This document shows, piece by piece, positions 46,351 through 56,197 of a DNA stretch of 64,000 nucleotides. The stretch lies in assembly GCA_030142905.1 (NCBI GenBank), contig JASJOG010000237.1, positions 62,001 to 126,000 of the forward strand, read 5' to 3'. This DNA is from Heliopora coerulea. Its lineage: Eukaryota > Cnidaria > Anthozoa > Scleralcyonacea > Helioporidae. How positions within the stretch are numbered: the first letter of the stretch is position 1; the number at the start of each line of letters is the position of its first letter. The notes under the pieces were generated by a model. The model was given only the letters and a program-made list of their open reading frames with translations, searched no databases and was not told the DNA's origin. A program made the translations under genes and the position numbers.

Positions 46351-47164
46351 TCCACAGGGATCGAAGGCGAGTTTTTATCCAACTTTAGTTTAGGATATTC
46401 TCCCAACAACTTAACGCTTATCCATGAGAGGATGTGCAGTGTTTGAATTCTATTTCAGGATCATACTCAGAGATATACATGAACAGAAATTTTTCATGAT
46501 AATATGACACTGCTGTAGTCAACTGAAAAATGAACATTTTTCAGTTGACTTCGTCAGTGTCAGATTTTCATGAAGAATTTCTGTTTAAAGTTGGATCGTT
46601 TGACTACGTCTTCAACATCGCCTTAACAAACGCATTGTCTGACTCATTCCCCAGGTGCTGACCTTGCTGCCTCATTCCATTCTGTTTGGATGGTTGCAAA
46701 GATGTCACGACCGTCCCAACTGCAGAAGTCATCTTGGCACCTTTCCACGAATGTATTCATCTCCAGCAATGTCACCTCCACCAAGATCTTTGTCTTTTTC
46801 TCAAATTTTATGTACCTCGTAAGTTATTGCACTGTACTCAGAAGCAATTTTACTCAGCGACAAAATTGCATTTCAGGGAATTTCGTTTTAAACTGAGACT
46901 GACTTTAACTCGTGATTTAGAATTGAGGTTTTAGCATAAGCACCACTTTGTAATGTGATTTTGCTTGGTATGACAATAAATGCAGTGGCCAGCTATTCGA
47001 TGTGGGGTTACTTCGTCGACAATTGTGTCACGAGGAATCGTAGATATGCGCCAGTGTAACTGCTTAGTTAATTGAAGAGTTATTGGCAGGTAAACACTAG
47101 AGGTGGGGTATTGTCAGTGGAAGATGTTTGATATTGAGGGTGGGGGGGATTGTTACGCAAAGGT

Positions 47165-47350
47165 AGAACATTAGTTGCTGGAGGCACTGTGGTAGTGCGT
47201 GTGTCTCACCACTTTGACTAGGGTTCGCTTCCGACTCCGTGCAGATATCTGATTAAAGTTTCCTTTGTCACATGTTGGAAGAGTGTAGTCCATTTTGACT
47301 CTACCAAACATAGCAGGTTTTCTCTGGGTACTCTGGTTTCCTCCTGTAGT
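47165..47350 (+). mobile_element. tRNA-derived SINE, plus strand
   Basis: GGCACTGTGGTAGTGCGTGT, B-box-like GGTTCGCTTCC, then GCAGATATCTGATTAAAGTT and TCTCTGGGTACTCTGGTTTC. Same family as the minus-strand copy at 34130-34325. Confidence 0.65.
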
Positions 47351-47819
47351 AACGCTTGGTATGTTAGTTGACGTTCAAATAGCTTTAAAAAACACACACG
47401 ATTTTCTTCTTAGTCACCGCGTTTAAATGGTTTCGCTTTGTTGATCAGGGTTCGATCTTCATAAGCTTGGCTCTGATTGGTGCGTAGTTGATGATTTTCG
47501 GGAGAATTGCTTACTTCATCATTGTGTTTATTAAGTTAACTCCTTTTCATGTGTCGTTATTTTATAAAAGAAATACCAAATGGATTCTCTTGTTTGGATA
47601 CTGTGATCCAAACACTTGGGATGTTAGAAAATATGGAGATTGCGCAGCCAGGTTGAGACATAATTAATTTTGAGACACGTTCTCTGACTAAAATTTATTA
47701 AATATACGAGCTTTCGACTACCTAACTGTAGTCTTCGACAGGCAAGAGTGACATGAATTAATGACTTGTAGATATTTATAGGTGCGTGTTGAATTGAGGA
47801 ACTATGTGGCAGGAAGCAA

Positions 47820-49292
47820 TTAGCGAATACAATGCTTGTTGACAAGGACAGCGTATTGTCTGGGAAGCGGTTTGGAGTTATTGTCAGAATTCGCTATTAA
47901 AACCGTATGCCAAGATTCTAATGTTTTTCGTGTTCGGTAGTTACCACTATCAATTACTCTACTATTAACGAAGTCGATATTATGATTATTTTCCCATGCA
48001 TGGTTAGCTATGTTTGAACCTTTTTTATAGTTTTTAACATTCCGGATATGTTCCTTTTTTCGTGTTTCAAATGATCTTCCTGTTTCACCAACGTATGACC
48101 ACGAGCAATCCAAACAAGGTATATTGTAGACAACATTGGTTCGTCGTTCGGGTGGAACTTGGTATTTGGGAGAAGGAAAAGTTTGTTGTAGCGTTCGTAG
48201 TGGTTTAGTAGTGACTCTAATGTTATGTTTTTGTAGTATACGTCTGAGAGCGTCAGTTATCCCACTCACATACGGTAAAGTAACGTAGCCGGTTGGTTTG
48301 TCATTTTCAGTCACACATTTGAAAAATTGTCTTACCAGTTCTTCAGGTGATGGTACGGGTTTGTTAGTTGTCAAGTCTTTGAAGATTTGTTTCAGAACTC
48401 TCTCTGGGTATCCGTTGTTTTGTAAGGCTGTCGTTACATGGTTGAGTTCGTTCTGTTTGCTATCGTATGTGCTTGGTAGTGTTTGTGCTCTGTGTATAAG
48501 AGTTCTGGCTGTGCTAATTTTGTGGTTAATGTCATGGTGTGAGTTGAAGTCAAGGTATCTGTCTGTATGTGTGGGTTTCCTGTATACGTCAATTTTGAGG
48601 TCGTTACCTTGTCGTGTTATAAGGGTATCTAGAAAAGCGATATTGTTGTCCTGTTCGAGTTCCATAGTAAAAGTAATGAAAGGGTCAATGTTGTTTAAAG
48701 AATCATAGAAAGTGAGAATAGCCGTCTTTTTAATAATACAAAAACTGTCGTCAACAAAACGTTTCCATGTTTTTGGTTTCGTAGGAGCTTGAACGGCCAT
48801 ATTTTCAATTGCTTCCATACAAAGGTTAGCGATGACTGCGCTAACAGGGCTACCCATGGCACATCCGTGTATTTGTTTGTAAGTGTCGTTGTCATAAATA
48901 AAATAATTGTTAGAAAGTGTAAAATCTAAAAGTGAAATAATATCGTCAATAGTAAGGTTAGTACGAGAGCTTAAGGTCTTGTCCTGTTCGAGTTTTGTCC
49001 GTATGTATTGGCAGGCTTTTTTGACGGGGATAGCTGTAAACAGAGAGACGACATCAAAAGAAACCATAACTTCATCATCTTCAATCTTGATTTTGGTCAT
49101 CTCACTTGCGAACTCAGAAGAGTTTCTGACAGAACAACCATTCTTGTTTTGGATGGGTGAAAGTATGGTTGTAAGAAATTTTGAGATGTTGTAGAGAGAG
49201 GAACCAATGCAATTGATAATGGGTCGTAGCGGGTAGCCTTCTTTGTGGTGTTTTACTGAGCCACGTATAGTTGGTGGTAAGCCGTCTGTCGA
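47820..49292 (-). CDS. PLE reverse transcriptase with GIY-YIG domain, left copy (5'-truncated)
   Basis: Open on the minus strand from the dimer's inner edge to TAA. The first in-frame ATG is at 49100 (MTKIKIEDDEVMVSFDVVSL), giving 426 residues. The RT palm shows SFDVVSLFTAIP (first catalytic Asp), CAMGSPVSAVIANLCME and RFVDDSFCI (catalytic Asp pair). The C-terminus has CLDCSWSYVGETGRSFETRK, the GIY-YIG endonuclease core with its Arg. PLEs use this pair for target-primed reverse transcription. RT motifs 1-2 (PLRPIINCIGSSLYN) are also readable upstream of the ATG, but the full N-terminus is absent. It probably cannot move on its own. Confidence 0.85.
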   Translation of the reverse strand, partial: STDGLPPTIRGSVKHHKEGYPLRPIINCIGSSLYNISKFLTTILSPIQNKNGCSVRNSSEFASEMTKIKIEDDEVMVSFDVVSLFTAIPVKKACQYIRTKLEQDKTLSSRTNLTIDDIISLLDFTLSNNYFIYDNDTYKQIHGCAMGSPVSAVIANLCMEAIENMAVQAPTKPKTWKRFVDDSFCIIKKTAILTFYDSLNNIDPFITFTMELEQDNNIAFLDTLITRQGNDLKIDVYRKPTHTDRYLDFNSHHDINHKISTARTLIHRAQTLPSTYDSKQNELNHVTTALQNNGYPERVLKQIFKDLTTNKPVPSPEELVRQFFKCVTENDKPTGYVTLPYVSGITDALRRILQKHNIRVTTKPLRTLQQTFPSPKYQVPPERRTNVVYNIPCLDCSWSYVGETGRSFETRKKEHIRNVKNYKKGSNIANHAWENNHNIDFVNSRVIDSGNYRTRKTLESWHTVLIANSDNNSKPLPRQYAVLVNKHCIR

Positions 49293-50793
49293 TGAAAAAA
49301 CCTACAAACGATTACGCTCGACAGACGGCTTACCACCAACTATACGTGGCTCAGTAAAACACCACAAAGAAGGCTACCCGCTGCGACCCATTATCAATTG
49401 CATTGGTTCCTCTCTCTACAACATCTCAAAATTTCTTACAACCATACTTTCACCCATCCAAAACAAGAATGGTTGTTCTGTCAGAAACTCTTCTGAGTTC
49501 GCAAGTGAGATGACCAAAATCAAGATTGAAGATGATGAAGTTATGGTTTCTTTTGATGTCGTCTCTCTGTTTACAGCTATCCCCGTCAAAAAAGCCTGCC
49601 AATACATACGGACAAAACTCGAACAGGACAAGACCTTAAGCTCTCGTACTAACCTTACTATTGACGATATTATTTCACTTTTAGATTTTACACTTTCTAA
49701 CAATTATTTTATTTATGACAACGACACTTACAAACAAATACACGGATGTGCCATGGGTAGCCCTGTTAGCGCAGTCATCGCTAACCTTTGTATGGAAGCA
49801 ATTGAAAATATGGCCATTCAAGCGACTCCTACGAAACCAAAAACATGGAAACGTTTTGTTGACGACAGTTTTTGTATTATTAAAAAGACGGCTATTCTCA
49901 CTTTCTATGATTCTTTAAACAACATTGACCCTTTCATTACTTTTACTATGGAACTCGAACAGGACAACAATATCGCTTTTCTAGATACCCTTATAACACG
50001 ACAAGGTAACGACCTCAAAATTGACGTATACAGGAAACCCACACATACAGACAGATACCTTGACTTCAACTCACACCATGACATTAACCACAAAATTAGC
50101 ACAGCCAGAACTCTTATACACAGAGCACAAACACTACCAAGCACATACGATAGCAAACAGAACGAACTCAACCATGTAACGACAGCCTTACAAAACAACG
50201 GATACCCAGAGAGAGTTCTGAAACAAACCTTCAAAGACTTGACAACTAACAAACCCGTACCATCACCTGAAGAACTGGTAAGACAATTTTTCAAATGTGT
50301 GACTGAAAATGACAAACCAACCGGCTACGTTACTTTACCGTACGTGAGTGGGATAACTGACGCTCTCAGACGTATACTACAAAAACATAACATTAGAGTC
50401 ACTACTAAACCACTACGAACGCTACAACAAACTTTTCCTTCTCCCAAATACCAAGTTCCACCCGAACGACGAACCAATGTTGTCTACAATATACCTTGTT
50501 TGGATTGCTCGTGGTCATACGTTGGTGAAACAGGAAGATCATTTGAAACACGAAAAAAGGAACATATCCGGAATGTTAAAAACTATAAAAAAGGTTCAAA
50601 CATAGCTAACCATGCATGGGAAAATAATCATAATATCGACTTCGTTAATAGTAGAGTAATTGATAGTGGTAACTACCGAACACGAAAAACATTAGAATCT
50701 TGGCATACGGTTTTAATAGCGAATTCTGACAATAACTCCAAACCGCTTCCCAGACAATACGCTGTCCTTGTCAACAAGCATTGTATTCGCTAA
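49291..50793 (+). CDS. PLE reverse transcriptase with GIY-YIG domain, right copy (5'-truncated)
   Basis: Genuine PLE coding begins at about 49291 (DEKTYKRLRSTDGLPP). The frame is also open from 49243, but those first 16 codons are antisense of the left copy and that opening codon is TTG. The first in-frame ATG is at 49510. Key sites: motif A Asp near 49555, FVDD near 49857-49868, GIY-YIG SYVGETGRSF near 50514. Compared with the left copy it differs by V/I, an extra Thr and I/T. It keeps about 9 more codons at the 5' end than the left copy. Full-length PLE proteins are longer, so the N-terminal third is missing. Confidence 0.87.
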   Translation, partial: DEKTYKRLRSTDGLPPTIRGSVKHHKEGYPLRPIINCIGSSLYNISKFLTTILSPIQNKNGCSVRNSSEFASEMTKIKIEDDEVMVSFDVVSLFTAIPVKKACQYIRTKLEQDKTLSSRTNLTIDDIISLLDFTLSNNYFIYDNDTYKQIHGCAMGSPVSAVIANLCMEAIENMAIQATPTKPKTWKRFVDDSFCIIKKTAILTFYDSLNNIDPFITFTMELEQDNNIAFLDTLITRQGNDLKIDVYRKPTHTDRYLDFNSHHDINHKISTARTLIHRAQTLPSTYDSKQNELNHVTTALQNNGYPERVLKQTFKDLTTNKPVPSPEELVRQFFKCVTENDKPTGYVTLPYVSGITDALRRILQKHNIRVTTKPLRTLQQTFPSPKYQVPPERRTNVVYNIPCLDCSWSYVGETGRSFETRKKEHIRNVKNYKKGSNIANHAWENNHNIDFVNSRVIDSGNYRTRKTLESWHTVLIANSDNNSKPLPRQYAVLVNKHCIR

Positions 50794-50871
50794 TTGCTTC
50801 CTGCCACATAGTTCCTCAATTCAACACGCACCTATAAATATCTACAAGTCATTAATTCATGTCACTCTTGC

Positions 50872-50905
50872 CTGTCGAAGACTACAGTTAGGTAGTCGAA
50901 AGCTC
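50872..50905 (+). ncRNA. Hammerhead-like core at the PLE 3' terminus
   Basis: CTGTCGA, one spacer base, a 6-bp stem GACTAC/GTAGTC with loop AGTTAG, then GAAAGCTC. This has the order of a type I hammerhead (CUGANGA, stem II, GAAA, short stem III, UH). It has T at the normally invariant A6 position, so it may be inactive. Hammerhead motifs are established in the terminal repeats of Penelope-like elements. The same sequence, inverted, lies near 47708-47741. Confidence 0.45.
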
Positions 50906-50960
50906 GTATATTTAATAAATTTTAGTCAGAGAACGTGTCTCAAAATTAACTTGGGATGTT

Positions 50961-53900
50961 GCTCGACTTTAGAAAAGCGAAAACCACTCGCCTAGCGGAC
51001 TATGTTTTTTAACGCTTTACTCAAGTCTCGCAACGTTCCGCGTGTTTGAATCACGACTAGGAATAAAAGCTCATCTCTTGGACGAGTAATGGAATCTGGT
51101 CATCACCATGTCAGAACGTCCAATTCATTTTATGAGCGCTACGCAATCATACGCTTGGCCATTGCACTAACCCAAGAAATAGCTTGGAATTAAGTACCAC
51201 CGTGACAATGAAGAATCTTTGATATTTCACCACCACAGCGAGCAGGCCGTCAGTGAAAACTTACTTATGGCATTTAAAAATATTTTTTATACGGAATAGT
51301 TATACGATAACATTTTCTCACCTAACTGAACGATTTCTCCGTTAGTGTTCCCAAATGGATGTTTGACATCCAGCACATTTTGTTCACAATGTCTCTTGTC
51401 TTTCCCTTATTACTCGACGTGCAACTCAAAAAATAACTGTCAAGCGTTTTAAGTAGCCTATTTTTTTTGTCATTTTCCACTCTTATGTATAACCAGTGAC
51501 TTCTTTCATGAAGTCTGGCAAGGCTAGTGGGATCAGGGTTGTCGCGAATAAAACCGATAAAGGGGAGTGTCAAGCCAAGTTAGACTTGTGCTTTAAAATT
51601 TCCAGCACAAACACACACAGTAGCAAATATTACTATATGGTGGTCAAGTCGGCAGAAAGAACCGATGTCTAGGTGCTCAATCTCTGGATGAAACGTGAAA
51701 AGCTACAAGGAAAAGGTGGAAAGGGAAGGGAAAGGCCTGAACAGAAAGTAGACTAACTGTCAGTGAACTGTCGGGGATAATTTAGTTGAGGAAGATGACA
51801 AAGTATTAATAGAACTGGTTTGTTTGATGGTTCAATAACAGCTTGAGGATAAAACGTTTTTGACTGAGTTCATCACCAACAAAGGAAATGAAGCCACAGA
51901 TAAAGCCCACGCGATAGTGAAGGAGTTTTAATAGGAAGAGGTAAAGCTGGAACTTGCAAACAATACATGATAGCACCACGTGAGGCTATAACAGTTTCTA
52001 TTTGCATTGATAGTTGCATTAGCATTGATGGTTTTCAATGACGGTAGAACAGTTTGAGTTTTGTGAGGGCAAGGTCCAAATGTTCAAGAAATCATTGGGA
52101 ACTCCTGGGATCACTGTCTAAAAAGCACAATTTTCCGAATTCTAAGTCGTGCTGTTGTATTAATTCTTGTCATTGAACTTTTTGTATTTTTTAATTTCTG
52201 TTAACTCTTTATTTCCTTTTTACAAACACGTTAGTTTTTTTTTTCGTCTACAGCGTGACGAGTCTTTCGAGAAACAGCAATAAAAATTCACTACATTTCA
52301 TCTTTATTTTAGTAGTTGAATGTATTTTAGGTTTTCAGCGGCTTGTTGCTGGTCAAAATTGCTCAGTTCTCATTCGAATTCATCGTAGGGCTAACGATGA
52401 GAACAATAAAGACTTTGCTTCGCGGCAAAATGGTTGGGTACATTGTCACCATTCGTGGGCTATTCTCCCACCTTTTAGGTTTTGTGGTTGTGAATACCCC
52501 ATAGGCCAAACCCCCGCTTCAGCCGCCCTTGGTGCTTGTTATACATTACAAGTTATCTCGAAAGCAAGATTGTCGAGGGACTACTTATTAAACAAAGGAA
52601 GTTCTGTCGTAATAAAAGTGGATTGATACTGCCCGTGTACACGTCCGATATTGTATGTTGTGGTTGTCATCCTGGTGTATGCAATAAATCCATGAAGACC
52701 ATGCAGCAATATATCCTATTTTGATCCGCTCCAATTCGTCCTCAATGCTCTTGTCAGTTTAGCATATCCGGCAAGATTTCAATCGTGAGGCAAAAATATC
52801 ACATGTGTGAACGGACCCTTAGATTTCACAGTTATTACCATTGGAATAACCTGTATCCTTTAAATGTCCGCTCATCGCGGCCGGCCGTTCTTAAAACTCG
52901 AATATGACTGTACAAAAGTAAACAACTGCATTTCAATTCCATCAATTACGAAAACCAGAGTTCCTTCATAATATAAAACGACATTAAGGCAATCTCAATA
53001 AATTGTCCCAGCTTTATACCCAAAATCAATATGTATTCTTAGAAAACGGTCAGTGATAACCATTGGTTTTCGTTAAATAAATCAGTATTTAACAGCAAAA
53101 AAACTGCCCAGTGTGATAGTTTGTTGGTTGTTTAACTGATTTTAAAAATTAGAACATAAAACATAAACCAAAGAGCATCATCTCGAAAAACCATGATATG
53201 AATACTTAAAAAAAGACGATAGAAATTGAAATGGCATTATTTCGATTCTATCAGAAAGTCGCATATTTTGTCGCTGTTTCAGGGACGGAATTTTTCTGTT
53301 CATTCAGTAATAATGGCCGAATCAACACTTACCCTCTTTAACCCTTAGCCAGCTAATAGAGTCGTAAGCGATCATACGTTTCTTCCTCGCACTTTCCTCC
53401 ATAAGAATGCGACAAATCGAGAGACCAAATATAGTTTTAGATTTTTTAGTCATAATGCAAAAAAATGATCTATCAATTAAGCAAAAGGGCCCCCCGTCTC
53501 TGGCGGGCGGGGCCGTGGCGAGGAAGGGTTTTGGGGATGTTTCATCCCCCAACGTTTTGAAAATGCGATATTCAGAAAATAACTTATCCATTCGGAAAGC
53601 AACAGCTACTTAGAATCAACACTATTTAAATGAAGTGAACCATGAAAATTCTATTAAATTGACAAATTTTATGGAAGTTCGTAAACACATAGATAACAAA
53701 AGCCTATATATGAGAGTTTTTTGCTTATATGATACCTTTGCCCATAACGAATGTACTTTTATCTTGATTTTTTATCTGGATTTTAAACAGGCTTCCTCGG
53801 GGCTTCGGTTTCCCACTTGATCTAAGCCGGAAAGATTCGGACAAAAACCTTGGTCATTCGAAATTTTCGTTCGGCATCCCGCCCCCCAACTTTGACAGGC

Positions 53901-54300
53901 TAGCTACGGCCCTGCTCGTGCTTTTCGTTTTGTCGTATGCTCGCAGAGGAGTCCAGTTGTTCTTGACGTGGAACATTCTCGGTCTTCGATGAAGACATCC
54001 TGCAGGATCGCATGCTGAAGTGACTGACCTCGAAGACCTCAAAAATAATCGGCCAGTAGGCCCTGTAAAGAGTTGTATCATGAAATTTTCTCTTCGCTTA
54101 ATCGTGGGGTATTTTGTCATAAGTATAAAAGTAAGTGTAAATTTCCAGTATTCCCAGAAAAAAACATTTATTTATTTTCCTAGACATGATTTTACACGTT
54201 AAACACAGAAACTTAGCAGAATGTCTAAATTCAGCCGACGCTTTTGAAAATTCCAGTGACTCGTTCATAGGACGTTGAAGTTTGAAAAAGAAATTTAGTT
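50961..54300. other. No convincing gene
   Basis: Mostly non-coding. About 51785-51935 has a weakly protein-like plus-strand reading (EDDKVLIELVCLM, KTFLTEFITNKGNEATDKAH) broken by stops. About 53490-53560 has GC-rich GGGCCCCCCGTCTCTGGCGG-like sequence, probably a repeat. No domain recognised. Confidence 0.4.
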
Positions 54301-54318
54301 CTTCAAATGCATACATTA

Positions 54319-54590
54319 TTCATTGTCCACAAAATATCCAGACTCCACTTTCTTTGCTACATCGTAAAGCTTCAGGCGATTGAGAGCATGCACCAAATTC
54401 TCTCTTGTTCCACACATTTTTTTGAAGCGGATCAGCATGTCTAGAGCTTTTGACGTTTCATCTTGATTCACTCTTGAATAAAATATTTCGTCAATCTCGT
54501 GTGATTGGAATTTTTGGGTCCGCAAGGCAACTTGCATCCAGTTGTGCCCAATTCTTTTTGCTATTCCACCAATTTCTCCATCAAGCAGTT
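54319..54590 (-). CDS. Death-domain terminal exon
   Basis: After the acceptor-like TTTTGATAG the minus strand encodes LLDGEIGGIAKRIGHNWMQV, then SHEIDEIF, ALDMLIRFKKM and LVHALNRLKLYDVAKKVES, ending VDNE and TAA. This follows the death-domain pattern: IA..IGHNWMQVA at helix 1-2, the I..I pair, A..ML..FK at helix 5 and LV.AL....L.DVA at helix 6. Death domains assemble signalling complexes in apoptosis and innate immunity. It occupies the very C-terminus, as in FADD, UNC5 or MyD88-like layouts. Two further minus-strand death-fold-like exons lie upstream (55606, 57220). Confidence 0.7.
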
Positions 54591-54715
54591 CTATCAAAAT
54601 TTTTAAACGAAAAGCGGTTAAAGATAAGCCACAAAAGCAGCTTACAAGAATCTAAGATGTTTGTCATGGAGATACTATAATGACAAATGTTTTCGGCGAA
54701 TGATTGTTCTGAGCC

Positions 54716-55390
54716 CCAGACGAGGATCGAACCCGCAACTTTCTGATGACCGGTGAGACGCTCTAACCATTGAGCTACCAAGACACAGAGGGTGAGCCAA
54801 AGTGGAAGTTCAATATATATGTGCGACCTAACCGGAAGCTTCGATATGTTAGTAATGGGTTCGATCCTCGTCTGGAACTCAGAGATCTTTTTTTTTTTTG
54901 TGAGAAGAGAGCGTGACGAACGTTCATCTATCATTGTAAGATATCTCCAAGCTCTCACACTTCTAAAATATATCTCATCAATATCATTACTGACATGTAG
55001 TGGCTTCCGTTTAGGTCGCACATATGTGTCGAACTTGCATTTTAGCTCGCCATCTGAGTCTCGGTAGCCAATGGTTAGAGCGTCTCACCGGTCATCAGAA
55101 GGTTGCGGGTTCGATCCCTATCAGGGGCTCAGAAATCGTTTTACTGAGTGTAGAGGTTGACGGTCGTTCATCTATCTCATCATATATCCAAGCTCTCACA
55201 TTTTCAAAATCTGAAATTGCATCGATCATTATGAATATATCGTGGCTTCCGTTTAGGTCGCACATATATGTCGAACTTGCACCTTAGCTCGCCATCTGAG
55301 TCACCGGTCATCAGAAGGTTGCGGGTTCGATTCCCGTCTGGGGCTCAGAAATCGTTTTTACTAGGATAGAGCATGACGAACGTTCATCTA
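54716..55390 (+). repeat. tRNA-derived tandem SINE array, second locus
   Basis: Same unit as at 18268. An inverted tRNA-like head and tail (about 54716-54850) is followed by forward units whose CATCTGAGTC landmark recurs at 55051 and 55293 (242-bp period). B boxes GGTTCGATCCC and GGTTCGATTCC are present. The last unit lacks the A-box half. It lies in the putative intron of the death-domain gene. Confidence 0.8.
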
Positions 55391-55605
55391 TCATCTTAAC
55401 GTTAATTTTTGTGGGAGCGAGTTTGTATGATGATAAATTTGTCACATGTGAAGCTGCGCAATTGATGTGGGATACTGACTATGTTTTAGTCGCGTAATGA
55501 GATCTAATCATTCTTTTGTTTGCAAAAGAGTTTTCTTAGCCTGTATATCTCCCACATAAACACTGAATCTAATAAAATCGAACTTCAGTAGGAATTCTTT
55601 GACCT

Positions 55606-55791
55606 TCAACATCCTTCTTCCTCATTCAGGTCATCAAAAATAGGCGCTTTCTCCATACAAAGAGCATGCCTCGCTCTACTCCTCAAAATCCACTTAAGCA
55701 CCTCCTTAGCAGCAACACCAGCGCTCAAATGATCCTTCAACAAACAAATCCTGTTTTTAGAGCACCGAACGCTCTCGGGTAATCTCACCAT
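55606..55791 (-). CDS. Possible death-fold (DED/CARD-like) exon or fragment
   Basis: From an ATG at 55791 the minus strand reads MVRLPESVRCSKNRICLLKD, then HLSAGVAAKEVLKWILRSRA, then MEKAPIFDDLNEEEGC and a stop. The helix-like spacing and the LLKDHL...EVLKWIL...IFDDLNEEG pattern resemble the first helices of DED or CARD domains. Beyond the stop another frame continues MLKVKEFLLKF, suggesting a frameshift or a splice. Similarity is weak; treat as tentative. Confidence 0.35.
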   Translation of the reverse strand: MVRLPESVRCSKNRICLLKDHLSAGVAAKEVLKWILRSRARHALCMEKAPIFDDLNEEEGC

Positions 55792-56197
55792 TTTTTATTC
55801 AAGTCACCGACTTGACTACCACTGTAACGTCTCTTTAGATAATAAAATAACAATTTGCCGTGGTGAAAAAATTTAAAAAGAGCTTTGAGACTAGCAGAAA
55901 CCATGAATGCTAATACAATAAATATCTACTGCGTTCTTATGTATAAATGTAAAGATATCTATAATATTTTGTTGATATTAATTGTATTACCATTCACTAT
56001 GGTATCTGCTAGTCTAAAAACTCTGTTTAGAAACTTTTTTCACTAAACAGTCTGACAGTGCGGAACCGTTTCTGAAAAATCCGGCAAGATTAAACATAAA
56101 AATAAAAAAAAGTTTGTAATTTATATTACAGTGGATTTTTTCCATTTGACGATTCTTCAACTTCGAGGTTTGATGTTTAATTTCCTCTCTACACATA

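Larger units (their letters stand above)
45459..46601. mobile_element. Composite tRNA-like/palindromic insert with 15-bp TSD
   Basis: AAAGTGGGATCGTTT (45459) and AAAGTTGGATCGTTT (46587) bracket the insert. Inside, a unit tail (45474-45549) and a second copy (46455-46536) lie in tandem. They are separated by a minus-strand tRNA-like segment (46275-46350) and by a later DNA transposon (45551-46270). The right end is an inverted copy of the unit tail (46537-46586). Without the transposon the tandem period would be about 260 bp. Confidence 0.65.
47614..50960. mobile_element. Head-to-head Penelope-like element dimer with 12-bp TSD
   Basis: ACTTGGGATGTT is present at 47614-47625 and 50949-50960. 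Between them lie two 5'-truncated PLE copies in opposite orientation. The arms are 47664-49292 (1629 bp) and 49318-50949 (1632 bp), separated by 25 bp. The 3-bp difference is a single codon indel (QAP vs QATP). Only a handful of substitutions were noticed, so the insertion is young. The left copy has 38 extra bp at its 3' end (47626-47663). Sharing one target duplication indicates the pair entered as one unit or was formed during integration. Confidence 0.88.

Noticed and set aside
48298..48708. 136-residue plus-strand frame (and its mirror at 49905-50315 on the minus strand)
   Set aside because: It is the complement of the PLE coding region, present in both arms.
53322..53613. Overlapping frames on both strands
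   Set aside because: The shared GC-rich core (GGGCCCCCCGTCTCTGGCGG) looks like a repeat; neither frame has domain-like features.
54738..54790. Hammerhead core in the tRNA-like array (CTGATGACCGG on one strand)
   Set aside because: The CTGATGA string is part of the tRNA-like anticodon region, and no GAAA follows at a workable distance.
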